Assembly (NCBI GenBank): GCA_914767715.1
Contig: OU612073.1
Location: forward strand, 9,674,001 to 9,738,000
Source of the DNA: Membranipora membranacea
Taxonomy: Eukaryota > Bryozoa > Gymnolaemata > Cheilostomatida > Membraniporidae
DNA length: 64,000 nt
Direction of reading: 5' to 3'
In this document: positions 23,610 to 34,800 of the stretch, one piece after another
Position numbering within the stretch: the stretch's first letter is position 1
Layout of the letters: each line of letters starts with the position of its first letter
Notes under the pieces: model-generated
The model's database searches: none
What the model was told of the DNA's origin: nothing
Seen by the model: only the letters and a program-made list of their open reading frames with translations
Position numbers and translations under genes: made by a program

Positions 23610-26600
23610 TTAAACTGGATCAGAGGGTTCTGTAACTTGGTCATTCACAGACACAGGATTGAGATAATCCTCTGGAGAAGGTTGTACATGAGCTGATGGT
23701 ATGTCTGTTATTTGACCCTGTATTGCATTAATATCAGCATATTCCTCCACTCTGTCAACATTGAGTTCATAATACTCATCACCTATTATGTCGTATATTT
23801 CTTCCTCTGATGGTATGCCAGCCGCTGCTACTTGAGCATAGTTTTCCTCTTCATTATCATTGCCTACAAAACGTATCCCAAATTCATCAGCTGCTCAAAT
23901 TTGGACAGCATTGATCAATTATTGCCTCCTTTCACACATTACTATTAGAGGTTGGGGTAAAATGCGATGGCTTGACCCAATCAATATGCAAATTTTTTAC
24001 ACTTTATAGGGGATTGGCAAGTAGCGTGTATCTCCCATTAAAATCTATAAAGTATAAATCTCAGACAAATTACATCACATAGATTTTTTAGGTTTAGGGT
24101 ATATACTGGGTGGCATTGTGTCATGATGTATAGCACAAACACAAAAATTCTCATTGATCATCTAATTTAAAAATCTGTAAGCAAATATAGCTACCCCAAA
24201 GCTTCAGGATAAGGACATAGAGCACAGAAATGGGTCATGCCTTGATGGCTTATGGCGGGATTGATATCTATCCATACGTGTAGATAAAGATTAAGAATCG
24301 ATGGAGATTTACCTTTACTCTGCGGTACACCTGGGAGTTCCCTGGCTGTTGATTGTGTCTGCCCTCTTGAACTCCTTTTGCTGAAATTATAGACACATTA
24401 CTAGTATTTACATGTTTTTGCTGAAATACAAACACTTTTATTCACACGACATCGCTAGATAGTGTATCCTCGAGGCTGTCATATATCATCACACTCAGAC
24501 CAACATGGACACTTCCAGGACATTACCAAATTTACAAATCATATGTTGGACAAAAACTTTTTCAACCAGGACGCCTGTCATACCATGGTGTACTACTAAG
24601 GTCAACAGGTAACCAGCTTATGTGATTGAATGCATACCGTATTTTCAAAGCTGTGAAATTGAGGATTGCAGCAACCAACACCCCTGCAACTGATAACCCC
24701 AATGGCAATAGCCATTGAACTGTGGAAATATACTCTGTAGCAACCTCAGCTGTGGTTGCATTGTTGCTTCCGCTGATGCTTCCGTTGATGCTTGGTGTAC
24801 CGTCTGTATCTAAAAACAGATTGAAGGCAGAACCTGATTTAAATGACAGCAATTTTGTTGCAGTCATCAATGTCAGTAGTAGTTCAATTCAATGCTTTCT
24901 CTCTTCTAGCGATATGATGTGATGAAATCAATTATTGTCAAATTCCATTTTATATGGTTTGAACAGTAACACACATTTGGAATTCATGTAGATATATTTA
25001 TGTACATTGCTCTGATTCCATTACAAAAATTGGTCTAACAAGATGAAAACTCAAGTTCAAACCTGTCGATATGAACTGCCTCTGATAGCAACAGGGAGAT
25101 AGGATGCCTTGGGAAGTTAACTGCAGTAGTTTTTTTATAATTATCTATGTTAGTTCTTAATACCATTAAGCATTAAAGATTGTGGGCAATTATTATACCT
25201 CCGCCATTACGTCATCCTGAAGGGGGATTCCAAAATAAAAAGCTTTCTAACAAATAAAGCAATTACTTCTATTTCAGGTCATTATTCCTCACAGGATGGT
25301 CACAGAGATTAGAAACTTAGACATAGATGCAAAAAGACATGTAGAATCCATATATTAGGTTAGACATACTCCCTGTGTCCTCCCAACACCCGCAATCTTT
25401 AAATTGAGGCATTTGATTGTATATCTAATAAACCGAACAACATCTAGGTTTCTCACACAGTATCACAGGGTATCGAGACTATAAACAAACGTGAGTTTTA
25501 TTGATTGTATATCTCTCAGCAAACCTAGTAGGCGTTTGATACTCTAGAAAAACGTGCTTAGAGAAACATACACAAAAAACCAAGCTAATCCATCCCATAT
25601 GGCGCCCTATCTAGTTTGGGCATTGCCAGTAGGCCTATATTCTGGAAACTAAATATTTCATCATGATATTGTCAAGCAAGCTCGAGACAAACAAAACAGC
25701 CAATAGCCATAACAGAAAAATAAACAATGTGCACATACTGTTCTATACAGCAGTACGAAGGGTGACACCATACAAGAAACGAGTAAAAACCAGCAACATA
25801 GTGAAAAATTCAGATACCAGAGAATATGGAAAGGCCACCAAATGTTTGATCTGAAGCACAGACTATTCTTCCCATCCCCCACCATCGACACAGCGAACAA
25901 TATCCTCATGGCAGTAGATACCATAGTAAATACCTTTCATATTGTGATTTATCTGGATACCCAACTAACAATATTGACTGCAAGCTGTTGATGGCATATG
26001 GCCAAGAAGCTATTGGTGCCTGTATTTGAAAAGATTCTAGCTTAAATTAAGCTTCAAAACAAAATCCCTCATGCCTTCTCTGGTGTTTACCTGATCATAA
26101 GCAAATAGTAGCTAGAAACTGAACTATTTTAAATCCGGTATAATATGCCTTCATAATAACAATACTACTACTATAAGGGCTTCTTTGAGGGAAGGGTTCG
26201 GAATTTGAAGGTGACATTATTTTTGCTCAAATCAGCTGCACTGTTAACCTTTTCTGAATGAAATAATTTTCTTAAAAGATAGTAATTTGTTTTTGAATCA
26301 ACCCAATAAACATCAATAATTTTCAATTGACATTGTTTTCTCGGTTAATCCTTGTTTGAAATGTGATAGTTTCAGGCCCTCTTGTGTATTTCTTTGGATT
26401 AAAATATCTTATAATTGTTTATTGGGTGTATCCCTGGCTCAAACAAATTTTGTTCATATCGCTGGATAAGGTGGGTTGATTCAAGTACCAGTAGATGAAT
26501 TTCGCAACCTCATTTAAACCACCTACTCAAAATCTTTGACCCAATCCAGCAAAAATTAAAATTTAACCAGATTGACACAATTGATTGTTCTGCTTGGTGC

Positions 26601-28441
26601 TTGGTGCTTGGATTTTGAAATAATACCTGTATACAGGAAGAACTTGTATGCTGGTAAAATTTCTGATATTTGGAGATATTTAACTTTTGATTGTAGAGAT
26701 GTCCTAGATTCTTCTTCAGTAAATAATTCTCTCAATCAAGTTTGTATGTTTAGCTAAAAACAAGGACGGGATTTGACAATTCGTGCAAAGTGGGATAATT
26801 TCCAATTCTTAATAAATACGACATTGTATGAAAGTGAAAAGATAACTCTATAGCAACTTGAAGCCAAAATACTTTAAATGAACTGAGCTATCCAGAAACT
26901 TTAAAAGTGTTATATTGATGTTAACTTACCCTTCCATACCAGCTGGACAATCAGATGTTGAGTGGCTATGTAGACATTATCATTGTAGACGGCGAGTGCT
27001 GATTGGTCCCACAGTGAGCATGTGTCAGTTGTCCCCTCGCTGTATAGAATACCTCCGTTGCAAATACTGCTCAGCATTTTTTCCCGTTGGGAATAAAGTT
27101 GTACTCCACTCGACACCAAAAAGGATAATCCATCAAGCACTATGAAGAACCTCAAGCCAGACTTCATAGGAGGTAGCTCAATGTCAAGTTCGGTCACTTC
27201 TGGACCGTCAGATAGGACATGCTCTTTCGTAATTTTCAACATTCGGTACACCCTATATTTTTGTATCAGCCCATTCGGGATACAAGTATACAGATACTCA
27301 TTGTGTTGGTGGAGAAACGAAGGGTTCAAATATGATTGAGTGACTGACAAATTCTCAGAAAAATTGTGATATCTTGTGAAATTATCTGGAGACTCTTTTA
27401 AGTTCACAAAAAACTAAATTCTATGGTGTAACAAGTATAGATGATGATTGTTAGTAGAGTCAACTAAAAATCCCCTAAGCGACCTAGCATCTGCCCAAGG
27501 GTCAGGTTGGGACACACCACCAAGTATAAACGTTTCATTTGTCACCCTGTTAAGATGTACAAGGCTTCTTGTTGCAGTCAACGGTAATGGTGGTTCAAAG
27601 GTGATCATCTGAATAGTCACAATATCCAATATCAGAGCATTTGTGGAAACTTGGCGGTAGTCTCTGAGGTGAGAGCTGGTTTGGATGGAGTGATAAGGAT
27701 ATGAAGTATTATAATCTGGAGTGTTTTCTTTTGAGTATTTTGTCAGAACTGGGGTTGACTTGTTCTCACCACCAGTACTTCTTAGCTCTCCCGATCTTGG
27801 CCCACTGATAACATGGTACATTAAGTTTCCTTTGATTGAGAGGTCAGGCTCTATGTGCCCAATACTTGTTTCATTGGAAGGTGCTGTGAACCATGTGGTT
27901 ACATTTCCATCCCTGTAACTGTAATCAAATTCACAAAATTATCGGTTTTATGAGTGGTGTTTTTCTAAACAAAGCACTCTGTGACCTCACTTCACTTGCC
28001 TAATTAGTAAGAGGTAGAAGTGAGGACCTGGGATTAAATCAAGCTCCCTCTCGGGGGATTTACCCTGGCTTCTACCAGGCTCCATAGTGACTTCCACCCA
28101 CCCAGGCTCCCCAAAACTAACAACCTCTAACAAAAAAATATATCACAAATTCAGACAGATCCCTAACCACAACTCAACTTTTCAGAATACCCCCACCCTA
28201 CTGAGATCATAGATGTGCTCTATCAGTAATAATCAAAAGTTGTATTGTGGTCTTTGAGTCTTTGTGGTGTATTGTGGTCTTTGGTGCCAATCACCTGCTC
28301 TCTGGAGAGTATGGTCTCATTCCAGTACCACTATACTGCTACTACATAAGACAAGACAAGACTAACTTACTCAAAATCGAGATTTCCTGATCCGAGAACT
28401 GCCTGCATAATCATCAGAAGACAGCTTAGAACTTCCGTCAT
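23610..28441 (-). pseudogene. Receptor-like gene R2 with ITAM-like tail; complete except for one in-frame TAG
   Basis: All five exons of the family are present with conserved phases: 28441-28371 (signal peptide MTEVLSCLLMIMQAVLG), 27918-26930 (extracellular part), 24809-24638 (transmembrane), 24380-24313 (basic juxtamembrane, KRSSRGQTQ) and 23863-23610 (tail). The joined length is 1554 nt, divisible by three. The only defect is TAG at 27416-27414, codon 192, where R3 reads a sense codon; the frame continues open on both sides. The tail keeps YAQV, YDII, YYEL-x7-YADI and YLNP. The transmembrane helix carries an unusual Asn (ILNFTAL). Intron 2 (24810-26929) holds nothing I recognise. It may be a recent pseudogene, a polymorphic null allele, or a sequencing error in a working gene. 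Confidence 0.85.
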
Positions 28442-28499
28442 GTTCAATGTGAGGAAAATCAAACAGGCTCCAGTGTGAGCTGTACATATACTGCATTTG

Positions 28500-28790
28500 A
28501 TAAAAAATGAGCATTTATGAACAAATGTCTCGTTGACAATTCAGAAAACGCATCATTTGTCATAATGGCAAAAAGTGAGATGTCAATTGGTAATCGTTTG
28601 CACTGCCTAGATTACCCGATGTTATAACGAAATTCAGCCAAGTGTCAAGTGTAGCTGTCACATTTTTTTGCAATTTAATCCTGAAAAATTAATATGAAAA
28701 TCAAAGTTTTGATCATAATTAAAAAAAGAGGAAACTAAACTAACGGATGATAAATTTTTAATAGATAGTAGATATTTGCTGTACCAGATT
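28500..28790 (-). promoter_or_regulatory. Conserved upstream flank of receptor R2
   Basis: This is the minus-strand counterpart of the flanks at 5160-5436 and 43960-44234. Conserved blocks include ACAAATGATG-like sequence, TTGCCATTATGACAAATGA, AATTACCAATTGACATCTCA and TTAATTATNATNAAAACTT. Conservation across three copies suggests the shared promoter region; no element is proven. Confidence 0.45.
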
Positions 28791-29157
28791 GATTTGCAGG
28801 TTCCATACTTCTGAGTCATATGCTATGAATGTGCTGGGTAAGACCACCTTCAACCTTTCACAACATGATTGATTGGTTTGGAGTAAGGTGTGAACAAGTG
28901 TAAGCCAAGTGCAAAAAATTCCCTGTTACACCCTCATATTTATGATGGATAACTATGCTATGAAGAACTGTTTTTTTATTTTATTTTCATTTTATTATTT
29001 GACCTGTTCTGTCCAGGGATTGGCATACATGAATGTGGATAGGAAACCATGTACTGGATGGAAACTAAAGGCTATAAGTTAGTAGGATTATTCCTAAATG
29101 AGAACATTTATCACCTCCAGACCATTTTTTTCATTTGACTCTATATTTTTTGTATAG

Positions 29158-29455
29158 GCTACATAGCTGTCCTCCTTTTCCCTGAGGGAAGACGACTCAT
29201 TGGCAGCAATAATTATGTTCAATTTCATGGGTACGATGCAATGAGTTTGGGTCAAATCTCCCCGATGAAGGTAGATCCCAATTCAGTTCTCAACAATAAG
29301 GCAGAGACTACTTTATTTCTCCAACTCTGTGTTGAACCCTTCATTCCTTATGTGGACAGGGATATGGATGGACCGAGGTTAAAGATCATTATTGTGGCAA
29401 ACGCAGACATGCAAGCAACCAAGCAGGCGTTTGCCATCCAAACGTTAAATGTGTA
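29158..29455 (+). CDS. Unrecognised terminal exon, divergent from receptor R2
   Basis: After a pyrimidine-rich stretch and an AG at 29156-29157 the frame runs open for about 98 codons to TAG. It begins GYIAVLLFPEGRRLIGSN and ends near LKIIIVANADMQATKQAF. I do not recognise the family. Two decayed sisters lie at 43568-43405 and 4839-4705, each upstream of and pointing away from a receptor copy, so the exon is part of the duplicated unit. Only this copy is open throughout. No earlier exon was found between it and R2, so it could be a non-coding relic that happens to be open, or the last exon of a gene whose other exons were lost. Confidence 0.4.
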
Positions 29456-29930
29456 GGCATAACCATGAAGGAGCTGTATAAACAATATGACTGTTCCCTA
29501 ATCTTCTTTGCCTCGAGCTACCACTAGAGCTGAGTTATTGCCTATGGCTTGCTTTATCGCTACTGCGCTGAGACAATTATTGTCAAATCTGTCTTATCTT
29601 ATTCTGAGGAGGGTCAATTCCAAACATTGACCTGTCCTGACATTGCATCAAATATATCAATTGCTAAGAGATTGCTTATGGATCAGTTCCATTGATTGGT
29701 TGCTATACATCTTGAATTCATAGCTGTTTCTTTGCACATCATGAATGGTCAGATTCATCAGTAGAAATAATGAGATCACTTGTGTATTTTTTTAGTGTTA
29801 TTGTGAATGGTGAGAATCAATTTCATCATGAGGTCTCTGGTTTTACCAGGGTGTTAGTGAAAATATAGCAAAATGAATTTAATATACCATAATGCACTTG
29901 CTACTTTTAAAAAAACAAACAAACTTAAAA

Positions 29931-30148
29931 TCAATCGGACGATTCTGTAACTGGATCAATCCTGGACACAGGGTTGAGATAATCCTCTGGAGAAGGTTGT
30001 ACACCAGATGATGGTGTGTCTGTTGTGTGAGGCTGTATAACATGAATATCAGCATATTCCTCCACATTGTCAACATTGAGTTCATAATAATCATCACCTA
30101 TTATGTTGTATATTTCTTCCTCTAGGGATATGTCTTTAATTTTGCTGC
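29931..30148 (-). CDS. Orphan cytoplasmic-tail exon of the receptor family
   Basis: A lone exon-5 homologue preceded by TTTTGTAG and open to its TGA. It is 218 nt, 36 nt (12 codons) shorter than the 254-nt norm, so phase is kept; the deletion removes the first tyrosine motif. It retains IYNII, YYEL-x7-YADI and YLNPV almost identical to R3. No signal-peptide, extracellular or transmembrane exon lies upstream on this strand before P450 relic C, so it is either a relic or a spare tail awaiting a partner exon. Expression is unknown. Confidence 0.6.
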
Positions 30149-30565
30149 CTACAAAATGCAAACCAAAGTCTGTTCGAATAAGGACTGCATTAAACAACGA
30201 TTGTTTCCTTTCTCACTTTATAGGGTCGATAAAGTACTTCTATCGCCTGAGACAACTCCACGACCCGAAGAAATAAAGAAGTCTGTAATTTTTTGCTAAC
30301 CTACTAATATCTGAAAGTCACAATGCTACGTATAAATCTCAGACCAATAACAGAACACAGATTTTTAGGTTTATGGTAGTATCATAAAAATGATATGTAT
30401 ATTATATTTGTAAGTTTCTATATTATACATATACATATACTGGGTAGCGCCGTATGTTTGGTTGTATAGTACGAACAAGCAAATCTATGTTAGTTCGTAT
30501 TATTTTTGAATCCTGTCAATGATGATTAGCTGGCACAAAGCTTCAGGAGATGGGCTTTGACCATT

Positions 30566-30680
30566 TTTAGAGCACAGTGGCCTTATGACCAGTGGCCTTT
30601 CAGCCAGTGGCCTTATGGGTAGTGGCCTTTTGGCCAGTGGCCTTATTACCAGTGGCTTTTTGGCAGTGGCCTTTTGACCC
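30566..30680. repeat. GGCC-rich minisatellite, about 15-bp unit
   Basis: Repeats of CCAGTGGCCTTATGA / CCAGTGGCCTTTTGG. The same unit in inverted orientation forms the larger array at 56455-56660 next to P450 pseudogene F. Confidence 0.8.
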
Positions 30681-30685
30681 AAAAT

Positions 30686-30835
30686 CAATGGATAGCTATG
30701 CTATGAAGAACTGTTTTTTATTTTTATTTTATTGTTTGAAATGACCTGTTTAGGGAATGGCATACATGAATGTGGATTGGAAACCAAATACTAGGTGAAA
30801 ACTATTGGCTGAAGGTTCGTCGGATAACTATTAAA
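30686..30835. repeat. Duplicated receptor-flank fragment
   Basis: Matches 28945-29110 (ATNGATANCTATGCTATGAAG, GGCATACATGAATGTGGAT, GGAAACCA). It joins directly to the P450 exon-4 relic of copy C, marking a rearrangement junction. Confidence 0.6.
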
Positions 30836-30999
30836 TGAAAACATGTTTTGTATATCTCCATGTACACTCTCTTTTGTCCATCTGGGTATTTACACATAAA
30901 GAGAAGACAAAATCTCAGCGCTGTGGAAGTCATTTCGGTTCCACCTACATAGACTTGTTTTCAGTTTTCAGAACTACTTGTCCCGTCTCAAAAATTCCT

Positions 31000-32080
31000 T
31001 CACTGACACGTTGCCAGTATTCCGGCTTATGTTTAGTATTGCAAATCTTTTTAAACCGCATGTTTCTAACTTGATTAATTGTACATTTACTAAGATACAT
31101 TGAAAACATATAGGCAGCAAAAGGCATAATGATGCAGTAAATTACGTTATGCAAAAGCGTGATGAAATTCTATGCAGTATTACATGCAAAGCACATTGTG
31201 TACAACAATGGATCACCTTTTTTTGGTGATTGTTTTGCATCGAAAGAGAAATGTATATGCTCATAACTTCTCAACTATTGAATTTATCATCAAACGCCAA
31301 TGACAAAACCTCGGAAATACTCTTTAGTTTAATGGAAGCTAGTGTGTATAACATGTTCTTTAACATATTTTAAGTTTTTTGGCTGGAGAGGAGTGCATGT
31401 TTTGGACCAAATAAAGCTGGTTTACCCACAAAAATCCAAATATCTCAAGATGTAAAGCCATAATCAACAATCGCTTCGATCAAAACCTAGACAATCTCCT
31501 GCTGTTCATCATGCTGACAACAAATTTGACTGCCGTCTTTCTGAATTTCTGGATTTTGGCTGGAAAATTTTGACCTTAATTAGTTAAAATTTGGGTTATT
31601 ATCTGTTACAGTTGTGACAACCAGGATCTGTAAGCTGATAAGATTATTGTTGGAACCGACAGTACAAGACCAAAATGGTATAATGAATTGGAAATTTTAG
31701 TTTCTGCATTATTGGGGTCGCATGTAATGAGGGGTCAGAAATGGCCCTATTACTATTGCAAAAATCAATTTCAAGTCTCGAAGACAGGAGGCCTAAAATC
31801 TTAAAAATTTCATTAAAATGTCACTCCTCCAGTTAGTGCCATGCCTCCTCTATATGGTGAAAGCAAAAACTAATCAAATACCTCAAAAACAAGGCACAGA
31901 GGGCTCAATTTAAAAAGGGCACTTTTTGCCTCAAAATAAACTTCCAGAGGTCACTGCGACTCAACATCAAATATTTCAACTTTGAAAATAACTATTAGAC
32001 ATGATCACCAATACCATATCAACACGTTTTAAAAAGCGATATATCACAAATATCATATATCATATATCATAAAAGACAAA
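31000..32080. other. Stretch between C exon relics, nothing recognised
   Basis: AT-rich sequence without supported exons; P450 exon relics flank it on both sides. Confidence 0.4.
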
Positions 32081-33483
32081 TGTGATAACATAAATCAATT
32101 ATACAAGCATAGCATGTATGTCAGCAGGATCTAGCCTGTACTGGCTGATCCATGCCTAGCTAGTCATAGTCAACACATGGTTGGTAGACTCAAGTACAAT
32201 TTATTTTCAGTAGCTTGGGAAAGTGAACGGCTGGTGGTCGATCATAATCAAACTATTAATGTTGTTAAAATTCCAATTTTCTTTAGTTCGTTGGGGTCAT
32301 TCATTCATCATTACATTTACCTGTGAAACAAAAATCATCTTTGCCTTCCTTAGTCTTTGAGTGGAGCAGATAGTGATCGATGACACCTTGAGGATTATCA
32401 TCATCCAAAGATATTCTTCTTCTATCTACCATCGATTCCAGTGCAGGAATAATAATTCCATGATTAACATAGTCACTCAGCTTGTGCCAGGATTTGAAAA
32501 GTATACCATTGAATGGAATATTTGCAGTTAACCCTAACATTGCCACCAATCTGGTTGATTCGTTTATTGGCCATATTAGTTTTTGGAATTGGGCGTCACT
32601 GTACTCGTTTCGTGTATTGAAGATGAGTTGTGAAATTGTATTGGCAGTTGCTTGGGGCAGACTCACAGTCATATGAATAGGTTGTCCATGTTTAGGCGTA
32701 ATGAAGAATTTTATGTACTGGTCCATCTCATCAGCGGCTTGTCCCATACCCTCATCTCTCAGAGAGTGTAGAGACACTGTACGCAATGTCTTCCAATTAG
32801 GGTAGGGTGCAAAGAATAAACCTGAAAACGGAACAAAATAAATCCTCAACTTCCGGAGCAACAGATTTGATTGCAACCACCTTACTTTTAGTCCTTACCT
32901 TACATCATAGTCTTGCTTGAATTGATAGCTGATGATTCGAAAGGCACATGCTTTTGCTTGAAGCTTTTGTAACTGATAAAATGATTTATGACTGGTAAGA
33001 TTGAGGGATTTTAATAGCGATCATGGAATGCCCCCTAATAATCCCAAAAGAAAAATCTTTATTTACTTTAATAGTAGGGAGATTGAATGAGGCTTTCTCT
33101 AAATAAGCCCTGCTGGGGAAGGTTGTTACTATTTACTTAATCTGTGGCGCCAAAGAAAGTAAACTGTAAAATTCAATCCGATTCTCCTAGCAATCTGTCA
33201 AATCCAAAACACTTTATCTGTTGGTCGGTGATTTCCTGAACATCCAGCTATATAAATTGTTGTATTCTGTTTTTATTGCTACTTGGAAATTTCATAATAT
33301 CAATGGTTTCGTCATTTTTGGTCTTACATGCAAGGACATACGAACTTTACGACCTAGCTAAGGACATAAGATTGTCATGTCACAAATGCTTCATGCTGTC
33401 ATTTTTTATTGATTAAAATGAATGTTATTTCTGCAAAAAATAACACATTACATGGTTGCATGGAAATCATAATTAGGGCAGGG

Positions 33484-33570
33484 AGGCCTACAAGCTCGCA
33501 AGCCCGCGAGCCCGCAAGCCCGCAATCACACAATCCCTCAAACCCGCAAGCTTACAAGCCTGTGAGGAGA
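33484..33570. repeat. 8-bp minisatellite (GCAAGCCC type)
   Basis: Tandem CGCAAGCC / CGCGAGCC units ending in CCTGTGAGGAGAGG. A homologous array (CGAGCCTG ending in CCTGTGGGGAGGAGG) sits in intron 2 of copy E at 52085-52140. Confidence 0.75.
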
Positions 33571-33999
33571 GGGGCAGATACCTGCCCAGTCTTTTAAACT
33601 TGCCACACCACAGCAAACACCATACAGACATCAAACTGGCTGATAAAGTTTATAACTTACATTGCCATAGAGCTTCCTGTATTTCGCACAAAAAACGTTA
33701 ATGTTTCCACAAAGTGCCATCTGTGGTAAATTCCCCAGAATCGGAAATGAGAATGGGCCAGGTGGGTATCAGCTCTTCCTGCTCCTCAACACCAGATATG
33801 GAATAACCAAACAGGAAAGAACAGCCAGCAGCGCCAAAGTGATGACATTCTGGAAACTGGAAACAGTAGATCCATCTCTCCAGATTCTTTGGCACTCTCT
33901 GACAAAGTGCTGAGTGAACTATTTAAACAAGAGATTCCAGGCAGAGCTTTATGGGGTTCCTTGTCTTGACCCAGTTTATTCACCACTTCATTGCCTGGT

Positions 34000-34800
34000 C
34001 TGTCAAATGGTCATACCAAGTCCATTCTAAAGATGATTGATTTGATAAACATTGGCTATCCCGGTAAAACCTTGTGTAAGACCTCATTCTAATTCAACAC
34101 CACTTGAATTAGCCTGGAAAGTTTTCAGCCTTGCCAGGTTTTTAGCCTGCTGTGCCAATACATGGTATCGGGAATTTTATGTGTGTGAATGAGGATTTCA
34201 TGTGTACATTCAATCTGCCAGGAAAGTCCTCATGGGGGGGGGATCATAAGAATATTCCTGGTCCTGATCCTGTCCATAATAATTTACATAAAGATCCCAC
34301 ACCCTGACAAAATTTCAACCAGTAGAATGATTGATGGATCGTTTTGACAGTGGTCTGTATTTGATATGTGTGTCTGTCAGTCTGTCTAATATTTATATAT
34401 ATATATATATATATATGTTGGGTAAGTAAGCCCTTTAAATAGAATCGATGATATAAACAAAGCAAATAATTAATGTAATAAATTTCCTGGTAGAACTGTA
34501 CATGTAATATAGATCAGTTTAAGGAATTTGACAGCTACCGGCACACAACGACAGACAGGTTTTTGTTTAGATAATCATTGTAATCTTTTTGACATTCATA
34601 ATAATAATAATGTAATAATAATAAGTGTAGTCTATATTAAGGTAGCCGGTTCAGTTGGCACCAACTGTAAAATATTTGGCATTGTGTATGATTTATCCCT
34701 TCACTTGAAGAACACTACAAATTTGTACAGATTTTGTAATGGTCTATGAATTTTGTAGTGATCTAGAATAAAATATCTTTGAACTATGCTACATAAGTGC
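34000..34800. other. Intergenic DNA between relics C and D
   Basis: Contains an (AT)n microsatellite at 34391-34416 and an ATAATA-rich stretch near 34597-34622. No gene recognised. Confidence 0.4.

Larger units (their letters stand above)
30846..33840 (-). pseudogene. Cytochrome P450 copy C, broken
   Basis: Remnants in order on the minus strand. An exon-1-like piece (about 33837-33661) keeps YPPGPFSFPILGN and a GTAAGT donor, but a TGA stands directly before the hinge and no start codon is in frame; it belongs to a more distant subfamily than the rest. Exon 2 is missing. Exon 3 (32821-32321) is open, with WKTLR and a clean 18-nt deletion after GMGQAA. A truncated exon 4 (about 30952-30846) retains GGTEMTSTAL but loses both ends. 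Exons 5-7 are absent. Exon 3 is closest to copies B, E and F. Upstream intron DNA (32080-32310) nearly matches intron 3 of copy E. The gene cannot give a functional P450. Confidence 0.8.

Noticed and set aside
25661-25924. Open frames on both strands in intron 2 of R2
   Set aside because: No splice context, no paralogue in R3, and strand-symmetric openness typical of chance.
27414-27416. Programmed stop-codon read-through of the R2 TAG
   Set aside because: The following context (TTTTTT) is not a known read-through signal; a nonsense mutation or base-call error is simpler.
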